Source: Microdochium bolleyi
Lineage: Eukaryota > Ascomycota > Sordariomycetes > Xylariales > Microdochiaceae
Assembly: GCA_001566295.1 (NCBI GenBank)
Contig: KQ964250.1
Coordinates: 434,001-498,000, forward strand
Length of the DNA stretch: 64,000 nucleotides
Reading direction: 5' to 3'
Shown one piece after another: positions 12,280 through 21,900 of this stretch (within the stretch, counting starts at the first letter, position 1; every line of letters begins with the position of its first letter). The notes below the pieces were generated by a model. That model saw nothing but the letters and a program-made list of their open reading frames with translations, was not told the DNA's origin and did no database searches. A program made the translations under genes and the position numbers.

Positions 12280-13646
12280 TTATGCAGCAATCTCGGGTTG
12301 CCTGCCGCGGTGGTCGCCGTTCATGCCACCGTCGCTGTCGAGGGCAGAGTGAGCACGCTCGTCCTCATCGTCCTCATCATCGTACTCGTGGCCGCGGTGG
12401 TCACCCGCGGCGACCCACGAGTCGCGGTCATTCAGGGGCGCGTCCTGGTTAGACAGGTCCAGACCCTCCGACCGGTTCTTGATGTTGTTGCGGCGTCTTG
12501 TAGACAGAGTACGCGCGCGGGTAGACAGCTTCGAGGAGACGGCAGCGTTGGTGGTGACCCAGTTGGTAAGCGCGTCCTCGCAGTCCTGGATGATGGCCTT
12601 GCTGGCCTCGTAGCCATCGTAAGCGGGTCTAGTCTCACCCGGAGTGACCGGGGAGTCGTCAATCAGCTCGAGGAGGTGCTTGCCGAAGCCGGCAATAATG
12701 GCGACCTTCTCGCAGTGCTCGCGCAGGGCGTCAAACTGGTAGGTGTATGCGGCCTTGATCTTCTCGCGGGTGATGTTGGACAGCTGGGCCTCCGCGACAA
12801 GTGACTCGGCCTCGGCGCGCACGAGCTCCTGCTCGAGAACGACAATCTTTGGCGAGTTGGGCTCCTTGTACTTGAGCTGCGCGATCTGGTCGGTGATCTT
12901 TTGCTTCCCTGTTGCACTTTGGTCAGATTGTGCTCCATGAGAATATCAGGGAATAGCCTATGCTTACTGTCTCTGCTTGGCTGGACGGAAGCCTCGATGT
13001 TGCGGATGCTCTTGATCGTAACGCGGTACTGGTCGTAACGATCGACGTACTGGTCCTCGAGCTCGCCGATCTCGTACAGCAGGACGCCGAGCTTGTCAGT
13101 GACGTCGGACACATCCTCGTCCCCGGCTTCGCCCCAGATGGAGAGTTGTTGCTGTTCCAATGTCAGTACCGAGTCCTGTCTGATTCAATTCGTTTGGGGA
13201 TGTCTTACAGCTACATCCATGCGCTCCTTAGCGACCTGCTCGAGGCTGCGCATGACGTTCTTCTCCATCTTAACGAGTTGAGTGAGCTTCTTGGCAAGGT
13301 CGGGCCCAAAGGCGCCGGCCGCGTTCTTGCGCAGAGCATGGCCTGTCGTGGATGTTAGAGCTGTCCTGATATAGCCACTGCGCTCGTGATCGCGGATGCG
13401 AGCACACGTGAGTGCTCGAGCCTAGTAGATGTGGACTCACCGAAGGTTCCCTTGCCGAAAAGGCGACCAGCCTTGGTGGTGGAGGGAGGCGGGGGCGGGT
13501 TCTACAGGACGGGGAGGTCATGTCAGTGAGATGTCCTTGACATGATGGCACAGCCTCTGAGGACTGGAGAGCGTCGGAGGAGGGCGCACCTGGATCTGGG
13601 AGGCGGTGGGCGCGCGGCTCTGGCGCATAGAGTATGTTCGGTGCAT
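12280..13646 (-). CDS. pil1: Eisosome core component Pil1/Lsp1
   Basis: Pil1-type BAR proteins polymerise under the plasma membrane to form the furrows called eisosomes. The CDS has five exons (13646-13590, 13501-13441, 13342-13209, 13151-12968, 12908-12280), all with GT-AG introns that keep frame, giving 354 residues. The first exon encodes MHRTYSMRQSRAPTASQIQ, the usual fungal start. Then come the conserved blocks KNAAGAFGPDLAKKL, SIWGEAGDEDVSDVTDKLG, YVDRYDQYRVTIKSIRNIE and LVAEAQLSNITREKIKAAY. The C-terminus (EYDDEDDEDERAHSALDSD) is acidic and disordered, as is common. A CT-rich tract just upstream (13761-13803, read on the minus strand) resembles the leader of highly expressed fungal genes. 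Pil1 and Lsp1 cannot be told apart with certainty here. Confidence 0.95.
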
Positions 13647-15327
13647 GGTGAGGGTGTGTGGTGGCGGGAGTTCTGGCGATGTTGTCAGGGGGATTGCTTG
13701 CTTGCTGGGGATGCTGCTTGCAACAGGGAGGCAGAATGATACAGCTGATATCGAGAATGGAGTGCGCAGGGGAAGAGGACGAGGAGGAGGAGGGTGGTCG
13801 GAGGGCAAGGTTTATTCTCTGGACCAGCAGTGTGCATGCCAGCGGGAGTCCGCCCTGACAGCGTGGGTGCAGTCAGTGGACAGCGCCCAGCAGGAGCAGC
13901 GGGTGGGGTGCGGGCGGCGAGGCCCTGACTGCAAGCAGCAGCCGCGCGCACGGCAGGCCACGATGACGTATTGGAGCACCCTCGGCGATGCCCCTTGGCC
14001 TCTTTGGGCGCTAGAGCTGTCTTCCTCCCGCATGGTGACGTGCCCGGCGCCCTCTCGGGGCCCGATCTACACCACCGGCGCACTTCTGAGCCCTTCGTCG
14101 TCAGGGCGACCTCCTCTTACCCCTTTCTTCGCGCTGCGATCCTCCATCGCTAGTCTCTCTTTTCGAGTTCGCCGCTGCCTGCGATGCATGCGAAGCAGGG
14201 ATTGCCGGCTGGGCGTGGCTCCGAGAATTAATTACTGAGACCCGGGGCTCCGTTCCCTGTACTTTACATGCTTGTTTGCATACGTCGCGATGGGTCCAGG
14301 GGACCGTCGATCGTCGCATGCTTGTCTGCTCGGTGCGATCCATGGCAAGGGCATCTGGTGTTGTAACTACGCCACAGGCGAGGCTGTCGTCGAGTGCCTA
14401 GCTCGAAGCCTCGTCTGGGTTGTTCCGCAATGCTTCGTGCAAGTGCGGACTGCCTAGGACAGAGCACTAGCTCCTCGAGCTCGAGGCAAGGAACCTTGAC
14501 TTATTATTCCGTCGACGTATACGCACTTCGGCGGCTCTACCCTGCTTAAATCTCGCCCGGATCGTGGAGACCTGTGGACTGTCGCCCTCTTCCGGGGCGT
14601 CTATTTGTGGTACGCCCGGAGATTCCCCTCCCCCAGGCTTTCTGGAGCCAGGGCAAGGCCCTCGAGGACTCCGGATCGGTAGCTTATTGAGGCGCATTTC
14701 GGTAGTCGGCAGTGGCTCGGGGCCCAGTGCAACCTTGCTTCACGGTGAGCTGATCCAAAACCGGGTATGCGTGGCGTTGAGTTTCTTAGCTTGCGTCACA
14801 TTTGTTACCTCAAGCGGCTTCAGCCACGTCCCGAGGTGGGTTAACGTGATAGTCTGGGCCGCAGAAAACGACCAGAAGACCCTATTCAAGGCATTGCAGC
14901 CACAGTGTTCAAGGCAGGTTTACTGATTTTACTCCTTCCTCCGGACCCGACTTTGGTTCTGAACATGCGCAGTACTTGTGATTGGCTTCAGCTTCGGGAC
15001 TGCGGGGCCGATCGAGCCGGCCACCGTGATACCTTGCCAGCAAGCAAAACTTGAGAAAATGCGGCAATAATCAGGGCAGCAACACGCTGTAGATGGACTT
15101 GTGCTATGGCAAAAGCTCAAAGAGTAAGGAGAAACGACCACCGATTTCTTGGATCCTTGCTGCAGCTCCGGTCACACCTCTGCACGACTGACGAGCCAGG
15201 CCCCCGGCCCCGTGGGCCCATGCCCCTCAAAAATCCCGAACCACTGGGAAATCCACTGCGAGCCCAAACCAAGTCCATTTGGGCTGATTCAAAGTGCAAA
15301 AAATGGCCAGAGAGCTCAAAAAGGTAA
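13647..15327. other. Long upstream region of pil1
   Basis: These 1.7 kb lie between the pil1 start and the tRNA gene. The first 200 bp are purine-rich on the plus strand, that is CT-rich in the direction of pil1 transcription. A palindrome based on ctcgagctcgag lies at about 14474-14485. Open frames of up to about 210 codons occur, but they overlap in several frames and show no family motif. I see no second gene. Confidence 0.45.
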
Positions 15328-15428
15328 TGATGAGGACGAGACTCGAACTCGCGCGGGTTGCCCCATCAGGATAACTACTTGTTAAGGTAACCTTAACCTG
15401 ACGCCATAACCAACTCGGCCACCTCACC
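15328..15428 (-). tRNA. tRNA-Leu(AAG) with a 19-nt intron
   Basis: Read on the minus strand, the acceptor stem GGTGAGG pairs with CCTCATC (one G-T wobble), leaving discriminator A. The D arm contains GGCCGAGTTGG. The anticodon stem TCAGG/CCTGA closes a loop with anticodon AAG (15392-15394). A long variable arm (GGG-caa-CCC) marks a class II tRNA, and the T arm is GCGAG-TTCGAGT-CTCGT. The 19-nt intron (15372-15390) lies after position 37, as is usual. It contains CCTTAAC, exactly complementary to GTTAAGG of the anticodon loop region, as seen in other pre-tRNA-Leu introns. CCA is not encoded. Confidence 0.93.
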
Positions 15429-16378
15429 GTTTGTTGAAAGTCAGGGCTCTTATTGTCATATAGACCAGCACTGTGCAGCGACGAACAGTGAGGTGCTGAG
15501 CCGTTGGAGGCACAAGGCGGGACGGTCGATGGCTGGAAACGCAGTATGCTCAGCAGACTATTGCGAACCACCCGGGATTCTTCTACTTTTTGTTTCTTTC
15601 GCCAATTTTGTGTCCATTTGAAATTTCCTCAGGTATACTTCTGCGGTACGATCTATGTGTTTATCTGAACATGGTCTCTGTGGAATATTTTTACAGATTA
15701 TTTCACGCCACTATTTTAGTCATGCTTGCAGGTTATGATGCGACCGTGGTCTGCGTGATCCCCTCACTCTTTGTCCTTCGATTCCCATCCCACGGAGCAT
15801 CATCTTACATCTTACTGCTCTGCAGCGGAAATCGTCTGTATGTTCCGGCGTTGGGCCACATAAGTTATCTGAGAACGAGGAGACAATGAGGAGGTACAAC
15901 TAAACGACAGGCATTTCAAATTGGACAGTCGACCCAACAGCAGGAACGTCATGCATACGTCCGCTGAAATTGAGTCTTCCTTAGCTGCAAGTCTAGGACA
16001 CAGGAGGCCGCTGTGAGTTGACACAGGAGGCCGCTGTGAGTTGACACAGGAGGCCGCTGTGAGTTACCTACAGCTTAGGAAGGAGTTTCATTTCTAAACT
16101 CTCGTTCATGTATCGACATCCCACCAGTGGACTTCCGATGCAAACCCTAACTACTCACGAGGTTGCGGCAAGACAGCCTCCAAGCACTCATGTCTTTGCA
16201 GAGTTGGCCACAGAGAATCAAAGTCCGACCGCGATGCTTGCTTTGATTTATCACACGGCAAGAAGGCTGGCATGTCCCGAGCCAAGCCATGGCACGCTTA
16301 TCTTACAACAGAATACAACAGACCAAAGCATCTATCTACTGTTTTCCCACTCTCCCCCTTTCCCTCGCCTTAATATTC
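15429..16378. other. Intergenic region between tRNA-Leu and mdm12
   Basis: These 950 bp hold the tRNA 5' flank and the mdm12 3' flank. The part from about 15570 to 15860 is clearly more AT-rich than the rest of the window, with T runs. The triple 23-bp repeat lies at 15997-16065. No gene or transposon end was recognised. Confidence 0.5.
15997..16065. repeat. Three perfect 23-bp tandem repeats
   Basis: Units at 15997-16019, 16020-16042 and 16043-16065 are identical. Each begins gacacaggagg and ends ccgctgtgagtt. They are head to tail with no spacer, in non-coding DNA 0.3 kb downstream of mdm12. Such a minisatellite could differ in copy number between strains. Confidence 0.95.
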
Positions 16379-18430
16379 TCACACCAGGAACGTCCAGAAG
16401 CTAGGATACACGAGCTCCTCTTCAAAGATGCGCCGCACCTGCTCGAGGACGAACCGCTCCACCTTGCCGACGTTCTTGAGGCTCTGCTTCGTGCCCTCGC
16501 GCTGGCCAATCTCGCTCTCCACCCTGATCTCCTGCAGCAAGCCGCCTAGCTTGCCTCGTTGCTGCTGCTGCTGCTGCGGGGACTGCTGGTGGTGTTGGTG
16601 GTGCGGGTGTATCCCGCCGTTGGTCAGCGTCCCGCGGCGGCTCGGGGGCGAGGTCGGGTCGAGCGTGAGACTCTCCATCAGCCTGTGTGGCTGGTCCGGT
16701 GCGGTGTGGTGCAGGCCGACGCCCGCGGTCGTCGCGAGCGCTATGGGCTGGTGGCTGTGCAGATCTCCGCTGTCATGGTGAGGACCACCACGCCCGCCAG
16801 ACTCATGCTTGCCGCCGCCGTCATTCTCGTCATCATCTTCGTTTTGATCATCATCATCGTCCTCCCCTATCGCCGCGAGCGCGTCATCCGGGCTGAGAAA
16901 GCAGAAGTGCACCCTCTTCCGGATATTCGCGACCACGCCCACCCCGTCGAATGTGAGCCCTGTGATGTTGAGCTTGAGCGGAATCCCGACGAAGCTGGGC
17001 ATCGGGTAGTCGAGCAGGATCTCGGCCGTGAGCCGCAGCCGCACATCGCCAGAGTACTTGATGCGGAACACGGCTTGCATGTCGTCGACCCGCGGCTCGC
17101 GGAACCGGCGCTCGTCCTCGTCGTTGTCGTGGGGGCCCGGTGTCACCCCGTCGTCTCCGCCCTCGGCACCACGATCCCCAGCCACTTCTGGGTAGCCATA
17201 ATTTGACTCGGTCGCGAGGCCTGAGGGACCGACGCCGCCAGGGGCCTTGTCTCTGGTTGGCGGTCGCGAGTGGCCCGTTGATGTAGCAGCCAGGGTAGAC
17301 ACACTATGCTTCTCCCTTAGCAACGGCGGTGCCAACGTCGCGGGGAAGTCCGTGATTGAGATGGAGCTCTGCGAGATGGTACGGTGATGCGCGGGTTCAT
17401 GCAGCCCGTCGTCGAATCCTGCGCCGATAGCAGACCCTGAGCGGCTTGAGACTCCGCCTCCTGCAGCGGCGGCGGCGGCCGCCGCCGCCGAAGCTCCGAG
17501 AGCAGCCCGCCGTCTCGCATCTGCCTGTGCCGGACTATTGTGATGGTTGTTGTTCGCAGCGTCCAGCCAGCCGCCGAGATGTTGCGCTCCAGCTACCGCC
17601 GCAAGGGGCGTCTGCGTGCCGGACCAGCCCGGGTTGAGCTTGGACTGGAAGTAGTGCATGTTTGACATGCCGCCTGCGATGCCGGGTGTCGAGGCGCCCA
17701 ACCCCAGGAACGGCGTGCCGAGATCTGGCGTGCCGCTGCGCAGACCGGCGCCCGCGAGGTGCAGATGCGATGACGGGAAGGGGAACTCGCCCTTGTCGCT
17801 GTTGAACCTCCGAAGCTCCTGCCTGTGGTACGGATTTGTGCTGGTGCTGTCGGTGCTCGCGTGATGCTGGTGACCGCCACCGCGCCCAACACCGCCGCCG
17901 TATCGTCTCCTGTCGAGCTCGGCGTGTCGCCGGCGCTCAGCGGCCTTGATCGCATCCGGCACGTCCTTCCCGCCTCCTCCTCCGTGATGCCTGTCTTGCT
18001 TTATCGTCGGCATCGGCGGCATAGTCGTGGCCCCGGTTCTGGTGCTGGATGCACCCAGCGTCTCTATACTGGCCATCATGTGCTCATCACCGCCGTCGTC
18101 GCCGTCGTCGCCATATCCACCATAGCCGCGAACACTACTGCCCGTGGCATCGGTGGCAGCGCCATCCTCGTCCTGCTGCGCATCCTCGTCGTCACCGTAG
18201 TCCACATCTGGATCTTCCTCGTAGAAGTCCGGCAGAGGATCGCAGATGTCCTTGAGCACGATCTGCGGCGCGATAGACCCAAACTCGAAGTCGTGCACCG
18301 CGACCGACTTTATGAACCGCGGCAGGGGGACAGCCTGGAACTTGGTGTGCACGAAGTCGCGGATGCTTGCAGCCAGCGCCTCGCCCTCCGGGCCGCCCGT
18401 GAGGGTGTCCCAGTTCAGATCGATGGACAT
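16379..18430 (-). CDS. mdm12: Mdm12, SMP-domain subunit of the ERMES complex
   Basis: Mdm12 bridges endoplasmic reticulum and mitochondria in ERMES and carries phospholipids through its SMP domain. The start at 18430 gives MSIDLNWDTL, the family N-terminus, followed by FEFGSIAPQIVLKDICDPLPDFY. The SMP domain resumes at about residue 450 with FRIKYSGDVRLRLTAEIL, PSFVGIPLKLNITGL and IRKRVHFCFLSP. It ends with the typical C-terminus EELVYPSFWTFLV. The single exon encodes 683 residues, against roughly 430-470 as I recall for many fungal homologues. The excess is a Gly/Ser/Asp/His-rich stretch (about 65-445) and a second one (about 530-640) with acidic, His- and Gln-rich runs. An upstream in-frame ATG at 18538 is not used, because family similarity begins at 18430. 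Confidence 0.93.
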   Translation of the reverse strand: MSIDLNWDTLTGGPEGEALAASIRDFVHTKFQAVPLPRFIKSVAVHDFEFGSIAPQIVLKDICDPLPDFYEEDPDVDYGDDEDAQQDEDGAATDATGSSVRGYGGYGDDGDDGGDEHMMASIETLGASSTRTGATTMPPMPTIKQDRHHGGGGGKDVPDAIKAAERRRHAELDRRRYGGGVGRGGGHQHHASTDSTSTNPYHRQELRRFNSDKGEFPFPSSHLHLAGAGLRSGTPDLGTPFLGLGASTPGIAGGMSNMHYFQSKLNPGWSGTQTPLAAVAGAQHLGGWLDAANNNHHNSPAQADARRRAALGASAAAAAAAAAGGGVSSRSGSAIGAGFDDGLHEPAHHRTISQSSISITDFPATLAPPLLREKHSVSTLAATSTGHSRPPTRDKAPGGVGPSGLATESNYGYPEVAGDRGAEGGDDGVTPGPHDNDEDERRFREPRVDDMQAVFRIKYSGDVRLRLTAEILLDYPMPSFVGIPLKLNITGLTFDGVGVVANIRKRVHFCFLSPDDALAAIGEDDDDDQNEDDDENDGGGKHESGGRGGPHHDSGDLHSHQPIALATTAGVGLHHTAPDQPHRLMESLTLDPTSPPSRRGTLTNGGIHPHHQHHQQSPQQQQQQRGKLGGLLQEIRVESEIGQREGTKQSLKNVGKVERFVLEQVRRIFEEELVYPSFWTFLV

Positions 18431-18978
18431 GATGGACCCCGGGGTGTCTTGTCGGTTGAGAAGGTGCTGGTTGCTGGTATTGGTTCCCAGGTGGGTTACT
18501 TCAGACAACCGCGCAGTTCCTGGACAGTGAGAGACCACGTATTGCCGCGATTAGCCCTTGGCGCCTATGATCTTATTTGTGGCCGTTCCATTTGGCCGGT
18601 ATGAATCTTGTGGTCAAAGGATGTAGTGTTGATGTCCTGAAATGGATTGCCCTTGGCCACTCGTCTAGGTGCAGCTCCGCCAAATGCCCCCGCCAAACGC
18701 TCCAGGTGGGCCACAACCAGAGGCTTCAACCATCACACCATGTTGCTGCGATAAATTGTGCGCGCTCAGAATCAACACTAGTCTCGCCATCAAGGTTGTT
18801 TTATCGCATCGAAGGAATTCTACTGTATCAATTGTACGCTACGCTACGCCAGGAAACTGCTCTACATATGCTCGCCGCGCTGTAAACATATAGCGATGAA
18901 GCCATGGACGTCATAAATCATTAGGGAGCATGTCGTGCTCAAAGAGCGCAACACAGCAGGGAGCGCATCCAATGTCTC
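18431..18978. other. Short intergenic region between mdm12 and fab1
   Basis: These 548 bp contain the mdm12 promoter and the fab1 3' untranslated region, since both genes are on the minus strand. Nothing else is seen. Confidence 0.5.
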
Positions 18979-21900
18979 TCAACTATGTTCCGCAACGACC
19001 ACCTTATCGTCGCTGGGGACATGGACGTCCGAGTGTGGTCGGGCCGCTAGCAAGGGCACATTGAACTGGTGCCAGCAGTTGGGGGCTTGGAGAATGTACC
19101 TGAAAGTTGGATTAGCATCGAATAGATCTTCCTTGACATGCATTCGCGGTCGAAAACCTACCTCGCCATAGCCTCTCGGAACCGCGACTTATACTCCTTC
19201 GGACTCGTCACGGTTGGCCGGTTGCGACCACCACCCGCGAACCCACGATCCTTGATCCAACTCTCCAATTTCTTGTCCCAGGTGTATGTGCGAATACAGT
19301 CGATGATTCCAACGACAAGCTCCTTGCGAGTCTCATCCACCGCGATCATCAGAGAGTAGTCCATGACGTTCTGACGCGCCAGGAAGAGTGTATCGTTCCA
19401 GACGGATGCACGGAGAAGCTTCTTGGAGTGCTCACGGGCGAACAATGGTGATTCGTAGATGTACTCAACCATGTTCTCGTCCAAGAGAACCTCGTTCTGC
19501 TCGCCGGTCGACTGGATCTTTCGGTTTCGCATGGACCCCTTGAGGTCAAAGATCCGCGTGGGTGCACGGTCGTAGAAGAGATTCTCCATCAGCAAGAGGT
19601 CCAGTTTGATATCTATACCTGTCACTGGGTTCTTGATGATGACCTGAAAGAAGCCCAGCATCTTGGCGATGACTGACGGCAAGTCATGGAAGAGCACCTC
19701 ATTCATAATCTGGAAGTAGCCCGGAGCGAACCTCAAAAACGCAGTCACCTCCACGGGAGACAGGGACTGGAATCTGTGTTAGCGTGATACAACCATGGCG
19801 CTGACAAACATTATTGGATCACAAACCTTCATGACAAGTCTGTCGTCCTGAGTCTTGAGGAACACAGATTTTGTCTTTCCACCCTTGGAGTCCCACTTCA
19901 AGCACCTAGAGAGCGATTCGATGATGCGATCCGAAGCGCCACACTTTCGGCGGAGTGCGTCGAACTGCTCCGCGTAGAATATCTTGACGAGCATCTTGGC
20001 GCCCCCTTCGGAGAACTGGTACTTGTAGTGGCTGCTGGATTCAGAGCGAAGACTCTCTTCCAGCACTTCCTCCTCCGTGATTGTAATCTCTGGTCTTGTG
20101 GAAGGATTGGGCTGCGAAGATTGCCGCTTCTGCTCGAGCTCGGCTGCACTTGAAACGGACAACCTGCGCTGGTCGTGGAGGTGCTGCGTTGGTGTCTCCA
20201 TGTCACCATCGTCGCCTGTCTCCTCATCCGATGCATCATGCTGTTCTTCCCACGCCATTTGCTCGCTCAAATTTTTCTCTCGAAGTCTCGACTCAAGCCG
20301 AGCTCTGCGAGATCTTGCCATCTTGCCTCGGTAATCCTCAGAGCTCAGCGCGAACGCAATGAGCGAGCTTGGCTCGTCCTCGCGCACGATGATGTCCGAG
20401 TCGAGGAAAATGTGGTCCTTAGGGTTTAGAGGGTAGTCGAGGGGCAACCATTCTGCGGAAGACCGCTCGTTCCAGAAGTTGGTCAGCACCTTCATGAAGT
20501 TCGTCTTGTCATGTTTTGGCAGCTCCAGTGGGATCTCTGTGGCCGAGTCAAGCGATTCCGCAATCTCCTCCAGTGTAGTTCCGTCAAGAATTGAATGTTC
20601 CGTATCGCTGTCGCCTTGCTCGTCATCTGTTGGCCCGTGACTGGCTGTGGCAGTCTCGTCAGCCGTGTCGGCTTCAGTTGGAGCCTCCTCGTGTTTCTCG
20701 CCAGATTCAGCGAGCGGGGTTTCAGCCTCTATGTCTTCCTCGTTGCGCCTTGACTGCATGTCCGGTGCATCCGTGAGAGGACCGACTGCAAAAATGCTTG
20801 GGTCTTTGTCTAGGGATTTCTGATCATCGTCGATCGGGTTGGGCTCCTGTACAGCTTCGTCTACATCTTCGTAGACTTGTACAATTGCACGAGTCGTCGA
20901 ATGTTGCAGCATTGGTCGAGAATGACTCATCTTCGCGGCGCGCTTCCTTCTGTCCTTCTCGCGTTCCTTCTCAAACTCGCGGCTCAGCTGCTCGAAGTGT
21001 TTTCGAATGGTGGAGACACGGGAGTCTTTCTTTCCGACGAATCTCGGGATCGAGGATTGATTCGCCTTACGGGATCCTCGCAAGCCAAAAAGCTTCTTGT
21101 CCCCCTTGGAAGACTCGTTCGTCGGGACCTTGCGCAGCTCCAGCCCAGGGGACGGCGTGTCGGTTGGCGTCATTCTGTCTCTCCCCTTCCCGGCACTAAA
21201 CATCTTTCCGCTGATGCCGATCTGCGACTGAGTTCTTGGCAGAGTTGGCAAGCCACTTGCTGGCGTGGAAATCGCGCGCAATATTGGAGGAGACACAGCC
21301 AAACCCGCTCGACGGGCCGGAGCACGTTCCGTTGCCGTGATCACAGATTCTGCACCGCGCTCGACTCTCTCAGATTCAAGCTTGCTTGCGATGTGCGCCT
21401 CTGCCAGCACCACTTCCTGTTGCTGTTTGCGCAACTGTTCAAGGTGTTCCGTGACTGACTTTGGCGTAGCTGAATCAAGTACCTCCCGGCTTGTGGGCGG
21501 CCCCTCCGTCGCCGTATTGTCCTCTGGTGGCGGAGCTGATATCGCAATGGGCGTTGGAGTTATCTCATCAGGCCCTCCTGCCTCGACCGCTTTCGTAGAC
21601 TCGACCAGCTGCGTAACCGGAGCCTGTGGCGTAGCCAAGTCAAGAGGCTCGACTCTTTCCAGTGTTTCGACTGTTGCGGCGGCCATAGCTGGGCTCGGCT
21701 TCGTGCCATGCAATGGCTGCTCCGAGTCTGGAGACTGCGGAGTTTCTAGTGGCGTTTCGAGCGGTGTTTCTAATGGCGTCTCTAATGGTTCGTCCGGATT
21801 AGGTGCACTCGGCTTCTCTCCATCCGTAGTCGAATCACCACGATCTGCGGTGTCAGCTGATTCAGATGGTGCCTCGTTACTTGCAAGCGACTCCTTCGAC

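Noticed and set aside
16559..17206. 215-codon plus-strand frame over mdm12
   Set aside because: Antisense shadow of the Mdm12 low-complexity region.
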